64,000 nt of DNA, taken from NCBI GenBank assembly GCA_003167215.1, contig PMTV01000014.1:236287-300286 (forward strand), in the 5' to 3' direction. The position numbers and the translations under genes were made by a program. The stretch is from Acidobacteriota bacterium (GTDB lineage: Bacteria; Acidobacteriota; Terriglobia; Acidiferrales; UBA7541). Positions 1-7,748 of this stretch are shown here, piece by piece (position 1 is the stretch's first letter; each line of letters starts with the position of its first letter). The notes under the pieces are model-generated. The model worked only from the letters and a program-made list of their open reading frames with translations, was not told the origin of the DNA and made no database searches.

Positions 1-1
1 T

Positions 2-868
2 TATATGGACAGCCAAGGCTACACGCTCACCGACGCGCCCATATTTACTCCCGCAGCCTGCGAAGGAACATCCACGCTTTTCGAAGTGAATTACATTGAC
101 GATCAGAAAGCGTATCTGACGCAATCCGGCCAGCTCTACGTGGAAGCGACCGCTGCAGCGCTGGGCAAGGTGTACACATTCGGGCCAACCTTTCGCGCCG
201 AGAAATCTAAAACTCGCCGCCATTTGACCGAATTCTGGATGCTCGAGCCCGAAGCCTCATTCGCGCACCTGGAGGATATGGTCCAACTCGGCGAGGGGCT
301 GGTAAGCGCCGTGGTGCAATCCGTGGTTAAAAATCGTACTCGCGAACTGGAAACGATTCAGCGCGACATTTCGAAGCTGGAAAAGATCGTCCCGCCCTTT
401 CCCCGCGTCAGTTACGACGACGCGATCAAGGTTTTGCAGAAAGCTGGCAACCCTGCCAAGTGGGGCGACGACTTCGGCGGAGATGAGGAAACGATTCTCT
501 CCAAGGAATTCGAGAAACCGGTGATCATTCACCGTTATCCCGCCGCCATGAAGGCCTTTTATATGGCCACGGATGAGCAGCGCCCGGATCTTTCGCTGAG
601 CTTCGACATGATCGCTCCGGAAGGCTACGGCGAAATTATCGGCGGCGGCGAGCGCCTGGCAAATTATGACACGCTGGTTAAACGCCTTCGCGAGCACAAC
701 TTACCCGAGGAAGCATTTCAGTGGTATCTCGACTTGCGCCGTTACGGCAGCGTGCCCCACGCGGGGTTTGGGCTTGGCCTGGAACGTACCGTGGCCTGGA
801 TTTGCGGAACGGAGCACATCCGCGAAGTGATTCCCTTCCCTCGGATGCTCTATCGCGTCTATCCTTAA
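2..868 (+). CDS. asnS: Asparaginyl-tRNA synthetase, 3' part
   Basis: This is the C-terminal catalytic part of a class II aminoacyl-tRNA synthetase that charges tRNA-Asn with asparagine. The reading frame is open to the window edge, so the N-terminal OB-fold anticodon-binding domain lies outside; the first Met is not the start. Class II motif 2 is seen in [15 protein letters not shown] and motif 3 in [15 protein letters not shown] near the end. The [11 protein letters not shown] and [11 protein letters not shown] stretches match AsnRS rather than AspRS, which usually carries an extra GAD insertion here absent. The protein ends in [12 protein letters not shown], typical for the family. The arginase gene follows after about 43 bases on the same strand. 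Confidence 0.95.
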   Translation, partial: YMDSQGYTLTDAPIFTPAACEGTSTLFEVNYIDDQKAYLTQSGQLYVEATAAALGKVYTFGPTFRAEKSKTRRHLTEFWMLEPEASFAHLEDMVQLGEGLVSAVVQSVVKNRTRELETIQRDISKLEKIVPPFPRVSYDDAIKVLQKAGNPAKWGDDFGGDEETILSKEFEKPVIIHRYPAAMKAFYMATDEQRPDLSLSFDMIAPEGYGEIIGGGERLANYDTLVKRLREHNLPEEAFQWYLDLRRYGSVPHAGFGLGLERTVAWICGTEHIREVIPFPRMLYRVYP

Positions 869-911
869 TGCTCCTTCGCCCTGAAACCGAGGGCGCGAAA
901 GACACAACAAA

Positions 912-1823
912 ATGCCAGACAAAATAAGAATCATCGGTGTGCCGATGGACTTGGGCCAGAGCCGCCGCGGTGTGGACATGGGTCCCTCAGCGTTGCGCGT
1001 CGCTGGATTGCAGGCGCGGCTGAAGCAGCTTGGTCGTCAGGTAGAAGACATCGGCAACGTAGTAGTCCCTCAGCCCGAGGAAAAACCCTACGGCGAAAAA
1101 CGCGCCAGATACCTCGACGAGATTGCCGAAGCCTGTAAAGGCCTGGCGGACATGGTGAAGAAAACGCTGGACGAGGACCTGGTGCCGGTGGTGCTCGGTG
1201 GCGACCATTCCATTGCAGTCGGAACGACCGCCGGTACCGCAGCCCATTTCAACAAGCAATCCAAGCGCATCGGAGTGATTTGGCTGGATGCCCACGGCGA
1301 TATGAACACGCCGGAATCCTCGCCTTCCGGAAACGTTCACGGCATGCCGCTCGCTGCCATTATGGGTTACGGTCCTCCGGAGCTTACCGAACTCGCCGGC
1401 ATCAAGCCCATGGTCGAACCGCGCAATGTGGCATTAGTCGGCATCCGCGATCTGGACGCGAAAGAGCGCCGCCTGGTGAAAGAATCGGGCGTTCATATTT
1501 TCACCATGCGCGATATTGATGAACGCGGAATGCGCGAGGTGATGGCCGACGCGTTGCGATTCGCCAGCGACGACACTGCGGGGATTTCGGTGAGCCTCGA
1601 CATGGATTTTGTGGATCCGACAGACGCTCCCGGCGTGGGAACGCCCGTTCGCGGTGGCGTTACCTACCGCGAAGCCCACCTCGCTCTGGAAATGATTGCG
1701 GACAGCCGCTCGATGGTCTCCTTTGAGCTGGTGGAAATTAATCCGGTGATCGACTTGCACAACATGACCGCGCTTCTGGGCGTCGAACTCCTTTTGTCGG
1801 GCCTGGGAAAGAAAATTTTGTGA
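912..1823 (+). CDS. rocF: Arginase (ureohydrolase family)
   Basis: Hydrolyses L-arginine to ornithine and urea with a binuclear manganese centre in the cytosol. The expected metal ligands are visible: His99 in GGDHS, Asp126, His128 and Asp130 in WLDAHGDMN, and Asp230 and Asp232 in SLDMDFVDP. The loop SGNVHGMPLA at about 139-148 is the arginase signature that binds the substrate alpha-amino and carboxylate groups, and separates it from agmatinase and formimidoylglutamase. The length of 303 residues is normal. No clear Shine-Dalgarno precedes the ATG. ddl follows 40 bases downstream. Assignment to arginase is firm; physiological role (nitrogen recycling or polyamine supply) is inferred. Confidence 0.93.
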   Translation: MPDKIRIIGVPMDLGQSRRGVDMGPSALRVAGLQARLKQLGRQVEDIGNVVVPQPEEKPYGEKRARYLDEIAEACKGLADMVKKTLDEDLVPVVLGGDHSIAVGTTAGTAAHFNKQSKRIGVIWLDAHGDMNTPESSPSGNVHGMPLAAIMGYGPPELTELAGIKPMVEPRNVALVGIRDLDAKERRLVKESGVHIFTMRDIDERGMREVMADALRFASDDTAGISVSLDMDFVDPTDAPGVGTPVRGGVTYREAHLALEMIADSRSMVSFELVEINPVIDLHNMTALLGVELLLSGLGKKIL

Positions 1824-1863
1824 TTTCTATGCGTATTCTTTATTCAATCATTCGGGCCCCCCA

Positions 1864-2997
1864 ATGATTTCCCGGAAACGCTTGCGTATTGGCGTGCTCT
1901 TCGGCGGGCGGTCGGGTGAGCATGAAGTCTCGCTGGCTTCCGCGGCCTCCGTAATTCGCGCGCTGGATCCGGAAAAATACGAAGCTGTGCCGATCGGCAT
2001 TTCGAAAGACGGCCGATGGCTCTTGGGCCGTGGCGCGCACGATATGCTCGCGGAAGTTTTGAAGTCGGGCGACCGCGTGATTCTCCCCTCCGATCCCACG
2101 GCTGCCACGCTCGTACCGCTGGTGCCCGCTGCCGGGCGACCGAGCGTAATGGTGGATGTCATGTTTCCAATCATCCACGGCACTTTTGGTGAAGACGGCA
2201 CCATACAGGGGCTAATGGAGCTTGCCGGACTGCCGTACGTGGGCGCCGGCGTCCTGGCTTCCGCCGTGGGCATGGACAAGGATGTGCAGAAGCGGCTGTT
2301 CGAACAAGCTGGATTGCCGGTTGTCCCGTTTATGGTTGTGCGACGCTCGGAATGGGAGCACAAGCGTGCGGCGGCACTGAAGGCAATCAAGAAGAAATTC
2401 CGTTTTCCATTCTTCGTGAAGCCGGCCACGCTGGGTTCTTCGGTGGGAATGACGCGGGTGAAAGCAGCGAACGAGATTTCTGCCGCGATGGATCTGGCGG
2501 CGGAATTTGCGCTGAAAATTGTTATCGAGCGCGGCATTGTGGGCCGCGAAATCGAAGTTGCCGTGCTGGGCAACGACGATTTGCGCGCTTCGACTCCCGG
2601 CGAGATTGTTCCTCATCGCGAATACTACGACTACACCGCAAAGTACCTGGAGGGTGGAACAAGTTTATTGATTCCTGCTCCGCTGACCAAAAAGCAGGTG
2701 GGTGTCTTTCAGGATTACGCCGTGCAGGCGTTTCGGGCAATTGACGGCTGCGGGATGGCGCGTTGTGATTTCTTCCTCGAGCGCCGCACGGGCAAAATAT
2801 ACGTCAACGAGCTGAATACCATCCCCGGTTTTACGTCCATCAGTATGTATCCAAAACTGTGGGAAGCTTCCGGCCTGCCCTATATGCAATTAATTGACCG
2901 GCTTATAGACCTCGCGCTTGAGCTGCATGCTGAAAAGGCCCGCACAAAATATTCCATCGATCTTCCGGAAGGCGCTGGCGGGGCTCTCGACGCGTAA
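1864..2997 (+). CDS. ddl: D-alanine--D-alanine ligase
   Basis: ATP-grasp ligase that makes the D-Ala-D-Ala dipeptide for peptidoglycan precursors in the cytosol. The N-terminus VLFGGRSGEHEVSL is the family's first signature. KPATLGSSVGM is the ATP-binding segment, and the end carries the metal-binding NELNTIPGFT motif. The omega-loop reads EYYDYTAKY; a Tyr at this place is typical of D-Ala-D-Ala ligases, whereas VanA-type D-lactate ligases have a different loop, so a resistance enzyme is unlikely. At 377 residues it is of the longer DdlA type. It lies outside any dcw cell-wall cluster. Confidence 0.95.
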   Translation: MISRKRLRIGVLFGGRSGEHEVSLASAASVIRALDPEKYEAVPIGISKDGRWLLGRGAHDMLAEVLKSGDRVILPSDPTAATLVPLVPAAGRPSVMVDVMFPIIHGTFGEDGTIQGLMELAGLPYVGAGVLASAVGMDKDVQKRLFEQAGLPVVPFMVVRRSEWEHKRAAALKAIKKKFRFPFFVKPATLGSSVGMTRVKAANEISAAMDLAAEFALKIVIERGIVGREIEVAVLGNDDLRASTPGEIVPHREYYDYTAKYLEGGTSLLIPAPLTKKQVGVFQDYAVQAFRAIDGCGMARCDFFLERRTGKIYVNELNTIPGFTSISMYPKLWEASGLPYMQLIDRLIDLALELHAEKARTKYSIDLPEGAGGALDA

Positions 2998-3039
2998 TCT
3001 TTTCCCCTCTGCTGACGTATCAATTTGAGGACCCTCCCC

Positions 3040-3069
3040 TTGACAGACAGAAGTCAGGCTAATTAAACT
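3040..3069 (+). promoter_or_regulatory. Sigma-70-like promoter of the efflux operon
   Basis: A perfect -35 box TTGACA at 3040-3045 is followed after 18 bases by a -10 like TAAACT at 3064-3069 (4 of 6 matches). It is the best promoter in the gap before the TetR gene, about 45 bases upstream of its ATG. The -10 box overlaps a perfect palindrome. Confidence 0.6.
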
Positions 3070-3081
3070 AACTAGTTAGTT
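3066..3081. promoter_or_regulatory. Palindromic operator for the TetR-type repressor
   Basis: The 16-bp sequence AACTAACTAGTTAGTT is a perfect palindrome lying over the -10 box and the predicted transcription start of the next gene. TetR-family dimers commonly bind such sites and repress their own operon, so autoregulation of the TetR-HlyD-ABC operon is the natural reading. Binding itself is inferred. Confidence 0.7.
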
Positions 3082-3114
3082 AAAGAACTCCTTTTCAGCG
3101 AGATCGAACGAAAT

Positions 3115-3750
3115 ATGCGAACCGGACGCAAAAAGGTTGAAAACCCGTTAATCGCCCGCCGCATTTTAGCCGCGGCGGAAGAGCACTTTGCCGCACAAGG
3201 CATGGCTGGCGCGCGAACGGAGGAAATTGCCGCGGCCGCCCATGCGAATAAGGCCATGCTCTACTATTACTTTGGGGACAAGCGGCGCCTGCACCGCGCC
3301 GTGATGGAAAATCTTCTACGCCAACTTCGTAACATCACCTTTGGGGCCGCAGCGGCCAAGTCCAGTTCACGCGATCGCCTGATCGCCTGGGTGAACGGAT
3401 ATTTTGACTTTCTCGCTTCGCATCCGAACTATCCGCGTCTGGTTCAACGCGAGGTGATGGAGACCTCCAAGATCGAATGGATCGTCCGCGAATACTTCCG
3501 CCCGTTTCACAAGCGGCTTACCAGCTTGATCGCAGACGGTGTGGCATCCGGCGAATTCCGCAAAGTGGACGCGCATCAGACTGTGTTTACGCTGATAGGT
3601 ATGACCGTATTTTATTTCGCCTCCGCTCCGGTAATGAGCCGGGTCGTAGGCCACGATTTTCTTTCCGCGCAAGCACTGAAAATACGGAAAAGCGCACTTC
3701 TTGACTTCGTGGAACACGGATTAATGCGCAGACAAACGAGGTCCCGATGA
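3115..3750 (+). CDS. TetR/AcrR-family transcriptional regulator
   Basis: One-component repressor of 211 residues. The N-terminal helix-turn-helix domain is clear at about residues 14-60: RRILAAAEEHFAAQGM, then TEEIAAAAHANKAMLYYYFGDKRRLHRAVME, the usual TetR recognition-helix signature. The C-terminal ligand-binding half resembles the CerR/YbiH-type domain but is not diagnostic. The stop overlaps the start of the HlyD gene in ATGA, so the two are translationally coupled and the regulator probably controls the exporter behind it. The operator palindrome lies about 35 bases upstream. The inducer is unknown. Confidence 0.92.
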   Translation: MRTGRKKVENPLIARRILAAAEEHFAAQGMAGARTEEIAAAAHANKAMLYYYFGDKRRLHRAVMENLLRQLRNITFGAAAAKSSSRDRLIAWVNGYFDFLASHPNYPRLVQREVMETSKIEWIVREYFRPFHKRLTSLIADGVASGEFRKVDAHQTVFTLIGMTVFYFASAPVMSRVVGHDFLSAQALKIRKSALLDFVEHGLMRRQTRSR

Positions 3751-4820
3751 CTGGCCGAAAATTCCTTTCATTTATCGCAGTGATATTGCTGATTACCGCC
3801 GTGGTGTATTACTTCACAACTCCGAGCGGAAAGTACATCCCCTTAACCGGCGTTATCGACGGCAACGAAGTGGTGGTGAGCCCGCAGATCACTGGGCGGA
3901 TCGTCAATTTGACGGTGGACGAGGGATCGGTAGTGAAGGCGGGCGATCTGATCGCGGAGCTCGATTCGAAGGAACTGCAAGCAACTCTTTCCGCGGCGAA
4001 GGCTAACGTTGACAGCCTGGAAGAGCAGGTCAACGAGGCTAACCACAATTATTCATGGACGAACGGTCAGACGGATGCATCGGTGACGGAGGCCGAGGCC
4101 CGCGTGGCGTCCGCCAAGGCGCAACTCGGACCGACGCGCGCGCAACTTGGTCGCGACCAGGACGACTTGAAACGCATGCAGCAATTGTTCGATAAAGGAG
4201 AGGTTTCAGCGCAAGACCGCGACCATGCCGAGGCCGCGGTAAAAATTTCGCAAGCTAGTGTGGAAATGCTGGAAGAAGCGGTGAAGGCCGCTGCTGCGAC
4301 CCAGACCGTCGCGCAGGAAAACCGCAAGCAGGTGGCCGCGCGAGAGAGCGCCGTAAACACCACAATCGCGCAGCTGGAGCAAGCGCGCGCAACAGCAGCG
4401 CAAGTATCGGCGCAACTCGGTTATACAAAAATTTACGCGCCGATTGACGGGATCGTCTCTGTGCGTGTGGCCAGACAGGGAGAAGTTGTAGCGCAAGGAT
4501 CGCCGATCGTGGTGATCGTCGACGTGGACCACTTGTGGGTTCACGCGGACGTGGAAGAATCGTATATCGATTCGATCGAGTTCGGCCAAAAACTGCGCAT
4601 CAGGCTGCCGTCGGGAGACACGCTTGAAGGGCCGGTGTTTTTCAAAGGCGTGGAGAACGACTTCGCCACCCAGCGTGACGTGAGCCGCACGAAACGCGAT
4701 ATCAAAACTTTTGCAATCAAAGTATCAATTCCAAACCCGGGCCGGCGTTTGTTTACCGGAATGACGGCGACCGTTTTGCTTCCTCCGCCCGCCAGGAAGA
4801 GCTGGTTCGCACGCTCGTGA
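3747..4820 (+). CDS. HlyD-family membrane fusion protein of an efflux pump
   Basis: Periplasmic adaptor anchored in the inner membrane by a single helix at about residues 7-24 (FIAVILLITAVVYYF). It has the split biotinyl-lipoyl-like domain (SPQITGRIVNLTVDEGSVVKAGDLI), a long coiled-coil hairpin rich in Ala, Gln and Glu at about 70-215, and the returning beta-barrel part (YTKIYAPIDGIVSVR). The order regulator, adaptor, ATPase, permease resembles the E. coli ybiH-ybhG-ybhF-ybhS/R arrangement, here with one permease. It would link the ABC pump to an outer-membrane channel; no TolC gene is nearby. Substrate unknown. Confidence 0.9.
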   Translation: MTGRKFLSFIAVILLITAVVYYFTTPSGKYIPLTGVIDGNEVVVSPQITGRIVNLTVDEGSVVKAGDLIAELDSKELQATLSAAKANVDSLEEQVNEANHNYSWTNGQTDASVTEAEARVASAKAQLGPTRAQLGRDQDDLKRMQQLFDKGEVSAQDRDHAEAAVKISQASVEMLEEAVKAAAATQTVAQENRKQVAARESAVNTTIAQLEQARATAAQVSAQLGYTKIYAPIDGIVSVRVARQGEVVAQGSPIVVIVDVDHLWVHADVEESYIDSIEFGQKLRIRLPSGDTLEGPVFFKGVENDFATQRDVSRTKRDIKTFAIKVSIPNPGRRLFTGMTATVLLPPPARKSWFARS

Positions 4821-4839
4821 AACGGGCTCAGAGCAAACA

Positions 4840-5823
4840 ATGAATTCAATCGAAGTGGACCACCTTACGAAAAAGTTCGGCGACCTCGTGGCCGTCAACG
4901 ACATCAGCTTCAATGTCGCGCAACAGGAGATTTTCGGTTTGCTCGGTCCCAACGGCGCGGGAAAGACCACTCTCATTCGCATGATGACGACACTTACGCC
5001 GCCAACCTCCGGTACTGCGCGGATTGCCGGGCACGATGTTCGCGACGACGCGAATGGTGTTCGTTTCGCCATGGGCGTGATTCCCCAGGCGCTGACTTCA
5101 GATCCGGAGCTTACTGCCGTGGAGAATATGGAGGTCCACGCGAAACTCTACGGCGTTCCCCGGCAGAAGCGCGGCCAGATCATCCACGATTTGCTGTCGG
5201 ATGTGGATTTGCTCAAGTTCAAGGATGCGCTGGTTCGCACTTTCTCCGGCGGAATGAGGCGGCGGCTTGAAATTGCGCGCGGATTGATCCATTCGCCGAA
5301 GATTTTGTTCCTCGATGAGCCGACCACCGGCCTGGATCCGGTTTCAAGGACGAATGTCTGGCAAATGATTCGCGCGCTGCGTGAAAAATCCGAGCTCACA
5401 ATATTAATCACCACGCACTACATGGACGAAGCCGACAAGCTTTGCGACCGCATCGCGATTGTGGATCACGGGATACTCGCGGCTCTGGATTCGCCGGCGC
5501 GGCTGAAGGACAGCATTTCAGGCACGGACACTGTCGAAGCTGAATTTGAAAAAGCTCCGCCTGATTGGGCCGCGCAGCTGCAGGCACTGGCTCACGTTTC
5601 CAGCGTAACGGACCGCGACGGCGTAGTTCATATTGCGTCGAATGATGGGCCGGCAACCATCGCTGCGTTGATGGATTTGACGCGCGCGCGAGGCGTGGTG
5701 GTACGGAGAGTTTCCGTGCAGAGCACCACGCTCGACGACGTTTTCGTGCATTACACAGGAAACGATTTGCGGGATGCGTCGAAATCAGGAGCGCGCTATG
5801 ACATTGGCCACCTTTATCGTTAG
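4840..5823 (+). CDS. ABC transporter ATP-binding protein (drug/ABC-2 type)
   Basis: Nucleotide-binding subunit that powers the exporter. Walker A GPNGAGKTT lies near residue 40, the ABC signature FSGGMRRRLEIARGL near 135, Walker B ILFLDEPTTGLD near 158 and the switch histidine in ITTHYMDEADKL. The C-terminal part ends in DVFVHYTGNDLRD, the tail typical of the daunorubicin-resistance DrrA-like group. It sits 19 bases after the adaptor gene and 39 before the permease. The last residues after DLRD are less conserved. Confidence 0.93.
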   Translation: MNSIEVDHLTKKFGDLVAVNDISFNVAQQEIFGLLGPNGAGKTTLIRMMTTLTPPTSGTARIAGHDVRDDANGVRFAMGVIPQALTSDPELTAVENMEVHAKLYGVPRQKRGQIIHDLLSDVDLLKFKDALVRTFSGGMRRRLEIARGLIHSPKILFLDEPTTGLDPVSRTNVWQMIRALREKSELTILITTHYMDEADKLCDRIAIVDHGILAALDSPARLKDSISGTDTVEAEFEKAPPDWAAQLQALAHVSSVTDRDGVVHIASNDGPATIAALMDLTRARGVVVRRVSVQSTTLDDVFVHYTGNDLRDASKSGARYDIGHLYR

Positions 5824-5862
5824 CCGCAACGCGCTACCCGAAACGGCGAAAGGCCTCCGGCG

Positions 5863-6981
5863 ATGAATTTCGGCCGCATATGGGCGCTAATCGAGCGCGA
5901 TCTCCGCAAATTCTTCCGCAGCCCGGCCCTGATGATGACTTCCATGATTTTTCCGCTGATGCAGTTGATCGTGCTGGGCTACGCATTTGGCGGCAAGGTG
6001 ACCGGCGTCCAAGTCGCTTTCGTGGATATGGACAATTCGGCGGAATCGCAAAAGATTCGTGAAATGTTTAACGGGATTGCCGCGGGACCGCGAACCTTTC
6101 ACGTGATTGATTATAATTCCCCTGAAAAGGCGGACGAAGACCTTCGCAACGGTTATGTCCGCGCAGTCATTTACGTGCCGCAGAATTTTTCGCAGCGCTT
6201 CTACCACCGCGATCGCCCGCGCATTGCTTTTATGGAGGACAATACCGACCAATTCATCTCGAGCGCGGTTCTGGAGCGGGTCCAGCAGATGGTGGAGCAA
6301 CTCAACGCTCCGGACGTGACGCCGCGGCTGGCGAACCAGATACAGTTGGACACCGTTGAAATTTATCCGTACATCGATTACATCAAATATCTGCTGGCGG
6401 GTTCGATTGCGCTTTCCATCTTTGTGGTGGCTATGATCGGCGGCGGAATTACTTTTATTGATGACAAGGCGCGCGGTCTGCACGAAGGCTACCTTGTAAC
6501 TCCCATCAAGAAAACAGAACTAGTAGCCGGCCTAATCGGCGCAGGCACAATCAAAGGATTAATGGCTGGCATGGTGCTGACCGTCATCGGCGGGATGATC
6601 GCTGGAATTCCGCGCATCTGGGATCCCGTGCGGCTGTTTTATCTGGCGATCGTGGTGACCACAGCAGCCATCGCCATGATGAGTTTCATGTTTCTGCTGA
6701 TGGTCCGCGTGGACGATCCGCTGGTGCCGCGCGCGACGTTCGGCGTTCTCAATACGCTGTTATTCTTCCCTTCCGGCGCGGTCTATCCGATTCAAGCTTT
6801 CCCTCGCTGGCTTCGGTGGATCTCGATTATCGACCCCTTCACTTATACGGTGCACGCTCTGCGGAACCTGACGCTGAAAGGCACCGGCATTGAAGGAATT
6901 TACAAGGACGTGTTAGTTTTGTTGGGCATCTCAGTCGTCATGATCGCGGGGTGCCTGGCGCTGTTCAAACGCCAACTATAA
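5863..6981 (+). CDS. ABC-2 type transporter permease
   Basis: Membrane subunit of the exporter. A first membrane helix (LMMTSMIFPLMQLIVLGYAF) is followed by a large periplasmic domain of about 150 residues and then five C-terminal helices from about residue 175, the standard ABC-2 membrane topology with an extended extracytoplasmic domain as in YhhJ/YbhS. The segment FFPSGAVYPIQAFPRWLRWISIIDPFTYTVHALR is the conserved ABC-2 signature region. It is the fourth gene of the TetR-HlyD-ABC operon and only 15 bases precede the next small gene, which may belong to the same transcript. Confidence 0.92.
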   Translation: MNFGRIWALIERDLRKFFRSPALMMTSMIFPLMQLIVLGYAFGGKVTGVQVAFVDMDNSAESQKIREMFNGIAAGPRTFHVIDYNSPEKADEDLRNGYVRAVIYVPQNFSQRFYHRDRPRIAFMEDNTDQFISSAVLERVQQMVEQLNAPDVTPRLANQIQLDTVEIYPYIDYIKYLLAGSIALSIFVVAMIGGGITFIDDKARGLHEGYLVTPIKKTELVAGLIGAGTIKGLMAGMVLTVIGGMIAGIPRIWDPVRLFYLAIVVTTAAIAMMSFMFLLMVRVDDPLVPRATFGVLNTLLFFPSGAVYPIQAFPRWLRWISIIDPFTYTVHALRNLTLKGTGIEGIYKDVLVLLGISVVMIAGCLALFKRQL

Positions 6982-6996
6982 TTCCAAGGAGCGTGC

Positions 6997-7458
6997 GTGG
7001 GACTTTTCGATTCAACCGAGGAGCATCCGCCGGCGAAGATGATGCGCTACATCATTACGGGTGTGGTCTTCATCGTACTTGTTGCACTCTTCGCTGCGTA
7101 TCAACTTCGCTTTCACAACGAAGAAAAAACCGTCCGCCATTTTATGGACACCATTGCTGCAGGAAATATGGATGAGGCCTATCGAATCTGGAAGCCGACC
7201 CAGACGTATTCCTTTAAAGATTTTTTGGAGGACTGGGGTCCGAATGGCTATTACGGCCCGATCAAGAGCTATCATGTAGACCACGTCGAGCGTATGGCCG
7301 CCGCTTCAGGCGGCGAGGCTTCAGGGGCAGTGGCTACGATCAGAGTAAGTCCGTTTCAACCTTTTCCCGACAGCCATGACGAGGCAAAACAAAATAAAAC
7401 GCAGGAAGTCCGCATTTGGGTGCAATTTAAGGATCAATCGCTGGGCTTCCCGCCATAG
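6997..7458 (+). CDS. Membrane-anchored hypothetical protein
   Basis: Not recognised with certainty. A GTG start is chosen because AAGGAG lies 5 bases upstream. One membrane helix at about residues 22-42 (IITGVVFIVLVALFAAYQL) is followed by an extracytoplasmic domain of about 110 residues. The stretch VRHFMDTIAAGNMDEAYRIW looks like the first helices of an NTF2-like or DUF4878 fold, seen in many anchored proteins, but this is only a fold guess. It ends the efflux operon and could be an accessory subunit or simply co-transcribed. Confidence 0.7.
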   Translation: MGLFDSTEEHPPAKMMRYIITGVVFIVLVALFAAYQLRFHNEEKTVRHFMDTIAAGNMDEAYRIWKPTQTYSFKDFLEDWGPNGYYGPIKSYHVDHVERMAAASGGEASGAVATIRVSPFQPFPDSHDEAKQNKTQEVRIWVQFKDQSLGFPP

Positions 7459-7490
7459 AGCAGAAAGATTCGCCGGCCTACCCTGACGGA

Positions 7491-7664
7491 TTATTTCGCG
7501 TCGACACGCGCTTCGTCGATCAGCATCACCGGAATGTCATCGCGGATGGGATAGACGCGCCTGCACGCCGAGCATTTCAGTCCATTTTTATCGGCCGTGA
7601 GAACCACCGGCGTCTTATCTACCGGGCAGACCAAAATGTCGAGCAATTCCTTGGATACAGCCAT
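7491..7664 (-). CDS. Trm112-family small zinc-ribbon-like protein
   Basis: A 57-residue protein starting MAVSKELLDILVCPVDKTPV and containing GLKCSACRRVYPIRDDIPVML, the hallmark of the bacterial Trm112/YcaR (UPF0434) family. The two Cys pairs (CPVDK and CSAC) are partly reduced: the first knuckle has only one Cys, as in many bacterial members. GGAGGA lies 5 bases before the ATG. Eukaryotic Trm112 activates methyltransferases; the bacterial role is poorly known. It is convergent with the efflux operon and lies directly downstream of the GH57 gene on the same strand. Confidence 0.9.
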   Translation of the reverse strand: MAVSKELLDILVCPVDKTPVVLTADKNGLKCSACRRVYPIRDDIPVMLIDEARVDAK

Positions 7665-7748
7665 GGATTCCTCCGTTTTTTCTTCTGGCGCACTGTAGCA
7701 GAGCCTAGCGATTTACAGCAACTGCCCTCGCGACGGTAAATTCCCGTC

